DNA of 64,000 nt, taken from Okapia johnstoni (taxonomy: Eukaryota; Chordata; Mammalia; Artiodactyla; Giraffidae). A program made the translations under genes and the position numbers. The notes beneath the pieces were generated by a model. That model searched no databases and was not told where the DNA came from. It saw only the letters and a list, made by a program, of their open reading frames with translations. This document shows, in pieces, positions 54,601 to 64,000 of the stretch. The DNA is taken from positions 56,858,001 to 56,922,000 of the forward strand of contig CM044320.1 of NCBI GenBank assembly GCA_024291935.2, written 5' to 3'. Position 1 is the stretch's first letter. The number at the start of each line of letters is the position of its first letter.

Positions 54601-55230
54601 AAGCACTACATTCAAAAAGCACTCTATGTATAAAAGCAGTCATTCTGAACCCAACCACATTTAAAAAAGCAGGTCTCCTTCCAGATGCAAATGAATCCTA
54701 ATTGTGTTCCACATAGGGATGATCTGCCATTACTATCTGTTGACTATGCAAGTGAAATAGAGTAAAAAAAAATTTTCTAGAAAAGAGATACCTAAAATGT
54801 CAGGCATATTATTATCTAAGGCTTAGCCAGCTGTCAGCTAATTACCTTAGCCACAGGTTCTAAAGTAAACACAGATGCAGCAGAAGTAGTTACCACCAGA
54901 AAGCAAAAACACTTCCACCCTGGACTGGAAGGCAGCCTTGGGAGCCTTTTTGTGAGGGAATGAAGACAGGCTGGAGAAAGCCCTGGAGATGGATTGGAAC
55001 AGAGAAGCTCTCAGAGATCTTGATGGGAGCTTGAGAAGGCAGCACAATTTAAGAAGAGGAATTGCTTGATGAGAAGGTCATAGTAGCTTCTTGCTCTTAG
55101 TGGAGGGGCTACCATGTGAAAGCAGATTTAGGATTGTTTTGAGTTATTACAGAGACCACTACCAGTAGTTATAAAACACAAACAAAATCAAACAACAAAA
55201 AAAACCCCAAAATATTTATCGAACATTGGT
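54601..55230. other. Unassigned non-coding stretch
   Basis: No family or gene recognised. A-rich near 55175-55210. The 66-codon antisense frame at 54847-55047 has no domain. Confidence 0.5.
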
Positions 55231-55592
55231 CTATTTGAACTGTGGTGTTGGAGAAGACTCTTGAAAGTCCCTTGGATAGCAAGACCAAGCCAGTTAATCC
55301 TGAAGGAAATCAACCCTGAATATTCATTGGAAGGACTGATGCTGAAGTTGAAACTCTTAATACTCTGGTTACCTGATACGAAGAACTAACTTATTATAAA
55401 AGACCCTGATGCTGGGAAAGATTGAGGGCAGGAGGAGAAGGGGGTGACAGAGGATGAGATGGTTGTATAGTATCACTGACTCAACAGACATGAGTTTGAG
55501 CAAACTCCGGGAGATAGTGAAGGACAGGGAAACCTGGCATGCTGCAGTCCATGGGGTTGCAAAGAGCAGAACATGACTGAGTAATTGAACAA
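55231..55592 (+). mobile_element. BovB 3'-end fragment
   Basis: Sense, 5' truncated: TATTTGAACTGTGGTGTTGG, CTTGAAAGTCCCTTGG, TCATTGGAAGGACTGATGC, GGGCAGGAGGAGAAGG, CACTGACTCAACAGACATG, CATGCTGCAGTCCATGGGG, ending ACATGACTGAGTAATTGAAC. More diverged than the copies at 50.2 and 58.1 kb. No clear target duplication. Confidence 0.93.
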
Positions 55593-55644
55593 CAATAAAA
55601 ACTATTATCAGAAAAAAACCCTACATTTCTTATACTAGCCCCTC

Positions 55645-55800
55645 CTTAACTGGGCACTATAACCCTGATTGATGAGGAAACCAAAAGTGAAGAGAGTTGT
55701 ATTACTTGTCCAATGCTGTGCAAGAGATTCAAGTTATTGTCCCAAAGCCTGTGCTCTGTCTTCTGTGTTACTCTGGACAGAAGACAGAGCACAGGCCCAG
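55645..55800 (-). mobile_element. MIR fragment containing a perfect hairpin
   Basis: Antisense MIR: TGATGAGGAAACCAAAAGTG, GAGTTGTATTACTTGTCC, then AAGCCTGTGCTCTG (the MIR region that usually reads GCTCTTAACC). The hairpin at 55747-55796 sits at the end of the recognisable MIR. Confidence 0.6.
55747..55796. repeat. Perfect inverted repeat, 20-bp arms, 10-nt loop
   Basis: Left arm GCCTGTGCTCTGTCTTCTGT (55747-55766), loop GTTACTCTGG, right arm ACAGAAGACAGAGCACAGGC (55777-55796). The arms are exact reverse complements, and pairing stops sharply on the outside (A opposite C). RNA from either strand would fold into a strong hairpin. Confidence 0.97.
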
Positions 55801-57345
55801 GGGACATGGCGCTCCCAGTCCCTGCTTGCATTGGTGGAGTTCTTTACAGTTTACAAGGCACTTCTGTGCAGGTGATAATAGCAAACTTTTGAAACAGGTA
55901 TAAAAAGGAACTAAATCCTACCACAGGACTGGCTTGTTCTGACTCCTGTGGCCAAGTGTCAGCTGAGGCTGGCCCCTGGCTTCAAGTGATTTTCTAGCTC
56001 TGCCTGGGAACTTACCAGCAGGGACTTTTACAGGGTGTTGGGAGGCTGGATTGGGTGGCAAGCTAACAATCCCAAGATTCTGTGATCCTCAATTGCTTAC
56101 ACTTAACTCCTGGTTTTATAACATCCATCACAGAAGAGTAAATGAATAAAGGAAGAGTTATTTTAGTGAAGGAGCTATATCATAATTGTGTTGAGTATAG
56201 TAGGACCTTGAGATGCAGTAATAGTATATAGGCAGCAGCAGTGGATCTATAAAGAGGACAGAGGGCACATACAATATAAAATACAAAATTTGTATAAAAC
56301 AGTAGACAACAAGAATAAAAAACTAAAAAGAAAACGTGGAAAATGATGTAAAAATTTTGTGGAAGATGATTCTTTGTAAAATGGAATGTGAAACAATTCT
56401 AGATGGTAGAATATACTTTTCAATGAATTTCTAAGACCATAAGGATTTTATGGTGAAAGGAATACTGTATGATATTAATGATTGCTTAATTGGTGAATGA
56501 CTTCTGTCTATATACATATATATATATGTATGTTCATTTTATTTCAAAGCTCTTTTCTATTGCATTTAATTTTTTCAAATAAAATTTTGTAGAAATTTTT
56601 TGTGATTGTCTTGATTAGAGGTTAGACTTATTAGAAATATAGATTTCAAAACAGTTGAGCAATACCAAGAGGGAGATTGCCATTAAAACAATGTATCTCT
56701 GACTTTGAGATCAAAGCAATCCAGGTGAAGCCCACAGGTTTCTTGTCCAGAAATGCAGATTGGTTACCCTGGAGGTGGGAGAACAAAGGACTCTGGAGAA
56801 CAATGTATAATCACTGACCATGTGAGACTGATTGGTATACACCTTTACTGTGACAGAGAAAACCAGAATGAAATATTTACATCAATGGTTAATGCATTCC
56901 TACCCTATGAAAGGAGTTAATCTAGGGATCAAAATTGCATTCAGAAGATTGGTTTGATGCAATAAATAGATTGTGATGTTCTCACTCATCATAATTTATA
57001 ATCACATACTTTGTTGTGTCATTATTTGTTTAATATTTGTCTCTTTATTTAGATTATTATACTTGCTGCAGTCTATCCAGTGTCTACCAATATAGACTAA
57101 CATGTATTAGTCATTCAATAAACCTTTGTTAAATGAACGAATGATTTCATTAAGCAATGGCAGCAGGATGCAGTATAACTACCTATCCTGGGGACTGGAA
57201 TTTTCTTGAGTGCTGGTTAACACATTTTCCAACCTAAGAAATATAGGAGATGACATATATACTCTCTGGTTCCTTTTTTAACCACAATCATCATGACTTC
57301 ATATATAGCCAATTATTATCATACAACTGAGTAAATTGCAGGTGT
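55801..57345. other. Unassigned non-coding stretch (1.5 kb)
   Basis: No family recognised except an L2/MIR-tail-like ATTCAATAAACCTTTGTTAAATG near 57114-57136. A (TA)n patch lies at 56513-56528. Frames of 68 codons near 55669-55903 overlap in two registers and cross the hairpin. Confidence 0.5.
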
Positions 57346-57490
57346 TGTCACATCATTTGCTTTCCAGATCTCTGGGATCCCTGAAGATAGGGGCTGTGTG
57401 TTTGTGGTCTCTGTGTCCTGTCCCCTGATGCTTAGCAGCAGTGCCAGATGCATGATGAATATTTCTTGAGTGAGTAAATGATTACCTTAC
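57346..57490 (+). mobile_element. L2 3'-end fragment
   Basis: Sense: CCCTGAAGATAGGGGCTGTG, GTCTCTGTGTCCTGTCCCC, GCAGCAGTGCCAGATGCATG and ATGAATATTTCTTGAGTGAG, matching the usual L2 3' order. Confidence 0.7.
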
Positions 57491-57714
57491 TGAGAAAATA
57501 ACCAGGTTCATGGATAGAAAATAATTGTGCTGCTTCTTATGTCATGACAGGAGTCTCTACTTAATGATGGAATTCTTTCCTACTGAGGAAGGGGATCATG
57601 ACCTCTTTATCCACAAAAGCTCCAGGCAGCATGAGTAATTTACTGAAGTTGATAAGTTGAAATCTGTCTTCTATCCCTATCTTATTAGTTGGGCCTGAGT
57701 AGGGATGTTACACT
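57491..57714. other. Unassigned spacer
   Basis: Nothing recognised in about 220 bp between two L2 pieces of opposite orientation. Confidence 0.5.
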
Positions 57715-57930
57715 GGTTATGATTCAATAATAAATATTTATATACTATTTACTGTTCTTTCTACTACATGTTGGAGATATGATCCTCACCTTTAAAAAGC
57801 TCATTCTATAGTGAGGAAGAAAGATCCCCAAATCCAATGTGATAATGTAGTAGGATATTTGCTGTAATAAAAAAGTATGTATCAAAAGTGGGAACATAGT
57901 GAGGGTGAAACATATTAAGGGGCAGAGTTT
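57715..57930 (-). mobile_element. L2 fragment, antisense
   Basis: TGATTCAATAATAAATATTT, GTTGGAGATATGATCCTCACC, TTTAAAAAGCTCATTCTATAG, GAGGAAGAAAGATCCCC follow the complement of the L2 3' end. Confidence 0.7.
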
Positions 57931-58145
57931 GTGTTCATCTGGTACAGTGCACATAGTAGGTGGTGTTGGTTTAGTCGCTAAGTTGTGTCTGACTCTTTTG
58001 ACCCCATAGACTGTAGTCTGACAGGCTCCTCTGTCCATGGAATTCTCCAGGCAAGAATACTGGAGGGGGTTGCCATTTCCTTCTCCAGAGGATCTTCCCA
58101 ACACTGGAATCAAACCTGGGTCTCCTGCATTGCAGGCAGATTCTT

Positions 58146-59090
58146 GAACAACAGACTGGTTCCAAATAGGAAAAGGAGTACGTCAAGGCTGTATATTGTC
58201 ACCCTGCTTATTTAACTTATATGCAGAGTACATCATGAGAAACGCTGGGCTGGAAGAAGCACAAGCTGGAATCAAGATTACCAGGAGAAATATCGATAAC
58301 CTCAGATATGCAGATGACACCACCCTTATGGCAGAAAGTGAGGAAGAACTAAAGAGCCTCATGATGAATGTGAAAGAGGAGAGTGAAAAAGTTGGCTTAA
58401 TGCTCAACATTCAGATAACTAAGATCATGGCATCTGGTCCCATCACTTCACGGCAGATAGATGGGGAAACAGTGGAAACAGTGGCTGACTTTATTTTTCT
58501 GGGCTCCAAAATCATTGCAGATGGTGACTGCAGCCATGAAATTAAATGATGCTTACTCCTTGGAAGGAAAGTTATGACCAACCTAGACAGCATATTAAAA
58601 AGCAGAGACGTTACTTTGCCAATAAAGGTCCATCTAGTCAAGGGATGGTTTTTCCAGTGGTCATGTATGGATGTGAGAGTTGGACTATAAAGAAAGCTGA
58701 GCGCTGAAGAATTGATGCTTTTGAACTGTGGTGTTGGAGAAGACTCTTGAGAGTCCCTTGGACTGCAAGGAGATCCAACTAGTCCATCCTAAAGGAGATC
58801 AGTCCTGGGTGTTCATTGGAAGGACTGATGTTGAAGCTGAAACTCCAATACTTTGGCCACCTGATGCGAAGAGCTGACTCACTGGAAAAGACCCTAATTC
58901 TGGGAAAGATTGAGGGCAGGAGGAGAAGGGGACGACAGAGGATGAAATGGCTGGATGGCATCACCGATTCGATGGACATGGGTTTGGGTGGACTCTGGGA
59001 GTTGGTGATGGACAGAGAGGCCTGGCGTGCTGCGGTTCACAGGGTCGCAAAATGTCAGACACGACTGAGTGACTGAACTGAACAAGGGAA
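58146..59090 (+). mobile_element. BovB LINE, 5' truncated, inside the Bov-tA
   Basis: Sense BovB from GAACAACAGACTGGTTCC to GACTGAGTGACTGAACTGAA. It covers the reverse transcriptase from just upstream of YADD to the 3' end. The short repeat TGAACAA occurs at both ends (about 58145 and 59087), but it may be BovB's own sequence, so a target duplication is not proven. This copy is close to the others and looks relatively young. Confidence 0.94.
58196..58979 (+). pseudogene. BovB ORF2 C-terminal remnant with intact YADD
   Basis: A 117-codon frame (58196-58549) includes the catalytic tetrad TAT GCA GAT GAC at 58307-58318 and ends in a TGA at 58547-58549, where the copy at 16.9 kb reads an AGA (AAATGATGC versus AAAAGATGC). 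Downstream coding continues in another frame after a small deletion near 58640 (AAGGGATGG versus AAGCTATGG). 5' truncation removes the endonuclease and most of the RT, so it is inactive despite the intact tetrad. Confidence 0.9.
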
Positions 59091-59107
59091 GCCCATGGGG
59101 TGCACAT

Positions 59108-60454
59108 GGCAGGGCCTCAATAAATATTTTTGAAAGAGTAAATGAGTACAAAGTTTTTCTCAGTCTAGTCTGAATATACCCTGTAGGAATCTTTCCCCAC
59201 CCACCACTCCCTACCATGTACATTAAGCCTCAGAAATACTTAATTATTCATCTTTCTTTGAGTTTGCTATGTGCCTGTGACTGGACTTCCCCTTCTTCTT
59301 CATCTTGAAGGCTAGCTCTCATTCTTTAAGACACGGTACAAATCCCTAGGTAAAGCAAATTGATAGGCCCACTGTACTCCTCTTGCCTTATGGTTCTCCA
59401 TCCATGAAAACCTTGTCTATTTTATTAAGACATTTTACATGTTTGCTCCTCACACAACTTTTTACTCTCTGGTTTTCTTCTTTCCATTTCATACTGTTTA
59501 CAAATATTTTGTGAAGGTGAAGAGTTTAAGAAAGCTAAATACCTAGCAAGTTCTAGAGGAGAAAAATGACCCAGCAAAGGCAGATTTAGAGAAAATAATT
59601 AGACCAGACCCAATCATCATATGTCTATCTGATTCTAGAGTTGAGCACATTTGAACAAGCAAAAAAGACTCTTCTATATTAGTTAACAAAGAGTAACAGA
59701 TAGAGGATGTGGAGTCCCCCGGCCCTGTCCTGTATATCTTTGCCATCCTCCTCACTCTTGCATTTGCTCTGAGAAATAATCACTGTTAACACTCCTAAAC
59801 CTGGGTTATCAGCAATTCTTGCCTACTTTACTCTCACTTTTTCTCTTTCTCAAATATTTGAGACAGAGCAGTCTACTGTCAATGATGAAAAATAAATACT
59901 GAATGCTAGATTAGGAAGTACAGTGACCAAATACACATACAGAAGGTAAAACCATCCACCACTGTACGCCAACTTTATTATAGACAGTAGAACATGTCAG
60001 AAAAAATATATTGCAGTGGGCATTTGGGAAACGTTGAGATTCTAAAAGGTGCATAAATATACATTCAAGTGTAAGACAATGATGAAACTCAGCTGGCTGG
60101 GTAGATATGAGGAAACCTTAAGCACTAACTTTACTGAAGCAGTGCAGTGACACTGCCTATATATTTCTACTTTGTCAATATGATGGTCAAAGAAAAATAA
60201 AAGAGAGGAGACAATGATTTTGTGTCCCTGGAGCTAACATGTATTCAGGAATATATTTAAAAGGCATGAGAGTGCTGTGGCCATGTCTCTTTTTGATAGT
60301 TTCTGTTTCTATAACTCCCTGCATCCTGTCTATTGCTCTTCTATTTTTCTTTGCAGTTGTGCTTAGTGCCAGATAAAGCTCTTCTCAAAAGCAGAAAGTA
60401 AGATACTGGAAGGCAAGGACCACTGGGAGAAGGAAATAAATACAGTGCTACATA
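59108..60454. other. Unassigned non-coding stretch (1.3 kb)
   Basis: 59280-59480 is pyrimidine-rich and could be a very decayed sense L2 (CAATTTGAAG-type cues are weak). The rest is unrecognised. Antisense frames at 58894-59223 and 59543-59755 have no domain. Confidence 0.5.
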
Positions 60455-60700
60455 GTTTTGCTGAGTGCTTCCTGTGTGCAAGCACTGGGTTATGCATCAA
60501 AAACATAAGAAAGGAAAACATATTGAAGAAGCTTGCAATCTTGTTTGAGAGACAAGAGTGACATAGTTGAAATAATTAAAAATAGATATAAACAGTATTG
60601 TATTTTACTTTTAAGGAGTTATAAGTGCAGCTGAAGTAAAGAGAAGGGAGGGATTAGAGCTTGGTGGAGGGATAGAATAAAAAATCAGGAAAGAGATAAG
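60455..60700 (-). mobile_element. L2 fragment, antisense
   Basis: TTTTGCTGAGTGCTTCCTGTGTG, AAGCACTGGGTTATGCATC, GAAGCTTGCAATCTTGTTTG, GAGACAAGAGTGACATAG, then AAATAGATATAAACAG. The order is that of the complement of the L2 3' end. Confidence 0.75.
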
Positions 60701-61304
60701 GATTGAGAGTAGTTAGACCAGAACAACAATGTAGAGTTGCACAGAGAATAAAAGATCAAATAAACAAATCTTAATGTCAATTGAATAGTTGTGTTAAGAG
60801 AAGAAAAAATTTAAATGATTTGATACAAAAAGGATAAAGCATTTCAAACTTGGAGAAATAATCACAGATAATGTTTATTTTTATAGAGTTTGTTTAGAAT
60901 TAATTATGCTTTTAACTTATCCTTGAGCTTTGCAAGTGGAAAAAAAATGGAAGTACTAGCCATCATTTATATTTTCTCATAAAACTATAACATTACAACT
61001 GGAAAAAACTAAAAGGAGTAAGTTAAAGTGAATTTCAAAGCAACTTTCAAGCTTTTGCTATTGTAACAGGACAATTTTTTCACCAAAACATCAGAAAACA
61101 ATTTTATCACTTGTGCTTAGTGATATTCTATGAAGAAAATAATATTTGACAAATGTTAAAATTGTATTAATCCTATAGACACACACATAAATCTATTTTG
61201 GCCTAAAATACATGACCTGTAAATGATGAACATAACCTACTATAAATGAATGATAATTTATGGACAGAAAGTCTTATTACAGGTGCAGTTTAGACTTCAT
61301 ATAT
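60701..61304. other. Unassigned non-coding stretch
   Basis: Very A-rich with nothing recognised. Confidence 0.55.
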
Positions 61305-61880
61305 ATGAGTTGTCTATTGCTACATAACAAATTATCCCCAAATTCAGCAGCTGAAAGTAACAAATATTGATTATTTCGGTTTCTTGGATCAAATGTATGG
61401 GAGAAGCTTAGCTAGGTGGTTCTAATTCAGGCTGTTTTCTGTTGCAGTCAATTACCGTGAAAAGCTTGGTAGGGGCTACAATCATCTGAAGGTTTGACTG
61501 GGGCTGGAGAAGCTGCTTCCAAGATGGTTCACTCTCATCTGGCTGTGGGCCAGAGGATTCAGCTCCTTGCTGGATGTTGTAGAGAGGCCTTACTTCCTCA
61601 CCAGATGGACTCTACTTAGGGCTCTTTGTGTGCCCTTGTGAAATTGTATCTGGCTTCTTACAGAGATAGTAATCCAAGAAACAGAAAGGCAGAAGTTATG
61701 TCTTTTATGACCTAATCACAGACATTTTACCCCATCATTTCTGTCATATACTATTTGTTACAAGCGAGTCACAAAGCCTAGCCCACACTCAAGGGGAGGG
61801 GAAATTAAGCTCTACCTCCCGAAGGGAGAAGCATCAAAATTTTTTGTGGATATATCTTAAAACCATCACCTACATTATCT
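61305..61880. mobile_element. MLT1J-like MaLR LTR
   Basis: Landmarks in order: GTTGTCTATTGCTACATAAC, CCCCAAATTCAGCAGCTG, GACTGGGGCTGGAGAAGCTG, TTCCAAGATGGTTCACTC, TTATGACCTAATCACAG, CAAGCGAGTCACAAAGCC at 61763, CACTCAAGGGGAGGGGAAATT and CTACCTCCCGAAGGGAG. This resembles the older MLT1 (J/K) class as I recall it. The reading direction of the LTR is uncertain to me. Confidence 0.65.
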
Positions 61881-62429
61881 TAAATATACATCTATTTGTA
61901 TGAATCTGCTTAATAAATAAATGACAAACCTGTTTTATTTCCATCGACATTAAACATTCATGAAGTACTAGACCAAGTGTGCTGTTACATTTTACGGTAG
62001 AGAAGAAGTCTTAGTCTTTCACATCCTTTAGACGACAAATTGCAATACCCTGTATTTTCACGATGTTAGATTAAGTGGTTTAAATGTCTAAATAAACATT
62101 GAAATTAACTAGATTAAAGTTTAATTATATTATTTACATCTGTGAGTTTTGCTCTTGTATATTAGAGAACAAGAAAGAATTATTTAAATATCCGAATCAA
62201 ACCTTTAGATAAAGCAAGTAAATGCCATTGAAGATTTTGTTAGATGCAAACTGACCTCTCCATGGAACTGGTAAACTTTTAACAGATAAGCACAAACGCA
62301 TTTGTTTCTTTTTGCTTTAATAATAATTACAGTCTTTTCTGAATATCTGAATTGATTTTCTTTTAACTTTTAAATAAAAGAATTGCTCCTTAACAGATAT
62401 GTGAATTAATAAAATACAGTCCTCAGCTT
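61881..62429. other. Unassigned non-coding stretch
   Basis: A+T-rich with no family recognised. Confidence 0.55.
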
Positions 62430-62560
62430 AGGTGATGTGATTAATTTTATGTATCTACTTTACTTTACCATGAGACGCCCAGATAGTTGGTCAAAAATTA
62501 TTCTGGGTGCGTCTATGATTTTGACTGAGATTAATGGAAGAGTGGAACGAGGTGATTTCT
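62430..62560. mobile_element. Ancient dispersed repeat, class not named
   Basis: GTGATTAATTTTATGTATC, CGCCCAGATAGTTGGTC, AAAATTATTCTGGGTGCGTC and TGACTGAGATTAATGG in this order match a common ancient mammalian repeat whose name I cannot recall. Past 62560 the match stops. Confidence 0.55.
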
Positions 62561-62715
62561 ATGTTTCCTCCCACTTCTGAAAATCTGATATGCCATGACT
62601 CTAAAAGGACATCCTCCCTGGGACTGGTCCTGACAGTTCAGATTCATCCAGATGAAGATGACCTTGGCATGGAGGATCGAGTGCTCTACATCTGGTACTT
62701 TTTCGAGAGGTGAGT
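62561..62715 (+). other. Unexplained open segment ending in a splice-donor-like site
   Basis: An open frame runs on + from about 62559 to 62710 and includes HPDEDDLGMEDR and YIWYFFER. It ends at GAGAG followed by GTGAGTG (donor-like, GT at 62710-62711). The nearest AGs upstream have weak pyrimidine tracts (CTGGTCCTGACAG at about 62625-62637). No paralogue is recognised. It could easily be chance. No gene is called. Confidence 0.2.
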
Positions 62716-63204
62716 GAAAGAGGAATGATCAGAAAAAAAAAAGCAGACAGAAAGTTTGTGATCCTCGAATTAGTATGTGTGACAGCTCTGTGAAAAGATG
62801 AACCTCAGTGCCCAGTTTCTCTCATTCATGCTCAGGGGATTTGTTCTTATAAGTCCTATTAAGTAGGTAAATCCTCTGTGTATCTGAGAGAGCACAGACT
62901 AACAAACATCAGTTTGCTTGCTGCTGTTTGCATGCTATCTCTGTGGGAGGTGCCTACCTAATTCTCATGGGAAACATGCTTGCTGAACCTCAAATCTATA
63001 TGCTGTCTTCCATTTGTCTAGTTTAAATAAACCATACACACTAGATGGCTAAGATACCAATATAAGCTTGAAACAATACAGCAGGACCAAAAGATTATAA
63101 AGTGTAGCTCTTTATGTTAGGGTTATGACACTCCTATTAGATCTCAAAGCACATCAAGAGAAGAATTACAGGCAACTAAACGGAATTAAGATCACATCAC
63201 ATGT
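62716..63204. other. Unassigned non-coding stretch
   Basis: No repeat family or gene recognised. Confidence 0.55.
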
Positions 63205-63400
63205 TTAGAGAGGCAGAGCATGTGGAATTTAGGGTCATGGAGATCTGGCTTTGAATCTCAGCCTCGTTAGCTGCAGGATCATTGACTTGAAAATCTCTCT
63301 CCAAGACTCAGTTTTCTCAGCTGTAAAAAAAAAAGGAGGGGGGACAAGTGGGGACTGAGGACAGTTAAGACCTACTTCATAGGTGAGTTGCAAGGGAATG
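63205..63400 (+). mobile_element. MIR SINE
   Basis: Sense MIR: AGAGGCAGAGCATGTGG, GATCTGGCTTTGAATCTCAG at 63242, CTCAGTTTTCTCAGCTGTAA, then a poly-A/poly-G expansion (63325-63342) and ACCTACTTCATAGGTGAG. Confidence 0.82.
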
Positions 63401-64000
63401 GAACATAAAAATTACACAGTAAATGGCAACCTAAAAATTTTATTTTAGTTATCACATTTATTTCTTTTATTAAGTTTGGGAGGAGTCTCCCATGCAGAAG
63501 TAAAGCCGTGCATGTTGCGTGTCTTCATTTACAATTGCTAGGGATACCCTAGTTTTTCATTTACGCTGTGGGTGTCTGTTCAGAGTGAAATGGCAGGAGG
63601 AGGGACAATGATGTTGCATGTCTTTTCTCTCAAGGGAAGCCCAGGAGAAAAGGCAGTAGCAGGTCATGTGAAGACTTACCAGGCAAGACCTTGGGATCTG
63701 TGCGTAAGTCCAGTCTCCTAGGAACTAAGCCACTGGGATGTTTTTCGAAGTTGAGGTTTTCCATCACTCTACAAACTCTGGGGAGGTCCCAGACACTATT
63801 CTCTGTGACCCTATGTGCCCTACTGCTACTCTAGGGCAGTTCTACATTTACTCTATGATGTTTTAGAACTAATAAGCATAGCCTGTTGCATGGATGTTCT
63901 TGATCCCAAATCATTTAATTTAAGAATACTTAATTCTAGAGCTAAAGCCACAACTTTTTCTTATAGCTTCTAGCACTGTAAATTTCAGTTTTCTTTAAAC
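63401..64000. other. Unassigned non-coding stretch to window end
   Basis: No repeat family or gene recognised. G+C content is slightly higher at 63580-63840. Confidence 0.55.

Larger units (their letters stand above)
57947..59107 (-). mobile_element. Bov-tA SINE split by a BovB insertion
   Basis: Left part (57962-58145) is antisense Bov-tA from TTAGTCGCTAAGTTGTGTC through GGAATCAAACCTGGGTCTCC to GGCAGATTCTT. The BovB follows, and the SINE's last bases (GGGAAGCCC) reappear at 59095. GTGCACAT at 57947-57954 and 59100-59107 brackets the whole, consistent with the SINE's own target duplication. About 15 bp of head (the part normally reading TACCACTGAGCCACCA) is missing at the BovB site. Confidence 0.85.

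Noticed and set aside
55747..55796. Known microRNA precursor
   Set aside because: No mature miRNA sequence is recognised, and the stem is too short and too perfect for a typical animal pre-miRNA. It is kept as a structural finding only.
58196..58549. BovB frame with intact YADD as an active reverse transcriptase
   Set aside because: The element is 5' truncated, lacks the endonuclease and most of the RT, and its frame ends in a premature stop.

Overview
This window looks like nuclear DNA of a ruminant, most likely a pecoran such as cattle, sheep, goat or deer. It carries ruminant-type mobile DNA: at least seven BovB (RTE-clade) LINE copies, three Bov-A2 SINEs, more than a dozen Bov-tA SINEs and several CHR-type tRNA-Glu SINEs. 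These sit on an older mammalian layer of L1, L2, MIR and MaLR (MLT1/MST-like) LTRs. The sequence is A+T-rich. I see no CpG island, no multi-exon gene, no intact host coding sequence, and no rRNA, tRNA, snRNA or CRISPR array. It reads as intergenic or deep-intronic DNA. Nearly every long open frame is a piece of a transposon, mostly BovB ORF2.

Layout. 0-14.5 kb: Bov-A2 and Bov-tA SINEs, an old L1 holding a CHR SINE, two MaLR LTRs in the same orientation, MIRs and two long (TG)n tracts. 14.6-17.45 kb: the longest BovB copy, sense, with endonuclease and reverse-transcriptase segments broken by stops and a frameshift. 17.5-24.4 kb: sparse, with a Bov-tA, MIRs, an MLT1-like LTR and L2. 24.4-26.3 kb: a nested stack in which a MIR is split by an antisense L1, itself interrupted by a tail-to-tail Bov-tA pair and by a Bov-A2 with a perfect 13-bp duplication. 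30.1-32.6 kb: a BovB whose 5' part is inverted (twin-priming structure), flanked by an 11-bp target duplication. 34.0-34.75 kb: a candidate solitary LTR. 37.3-39.6 and 44.3-46.4 kb: long antisense L1 remnants, each carrying a younger SINE. 47.0-47.6 kb: a CHR SINE carrying a Bov-tA, inside L2. 50.2-59.1 kb: four more BovB pieces, one with a large internal deletion and one inside a Bov-tA. 59-64 kb: mostly unassigned, with L2, an MLT1J-like repeat and a MIR.

How the parts relate. BovB supplies the retrotransposition machinery. Bov-tA and Bov-A2 share its 3' end and are its non-autonomous partners, so most of the young insertions here trace to that one enzyme family. The nesting gives relative ages: MIR and L2 first, then L1 and MaLR, then CHR and BovB, with Bov-tA and Bov-A2 among the latest. 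I found no convincing new biological system. The most notable observations are structural: the inverted BovB, perfect short hairpins inside old repeats that look like template-switch events, and several insertion scars whose flanking duplications can be read directly. Family names come from recall of consensus sequences; no masking or database search was run.
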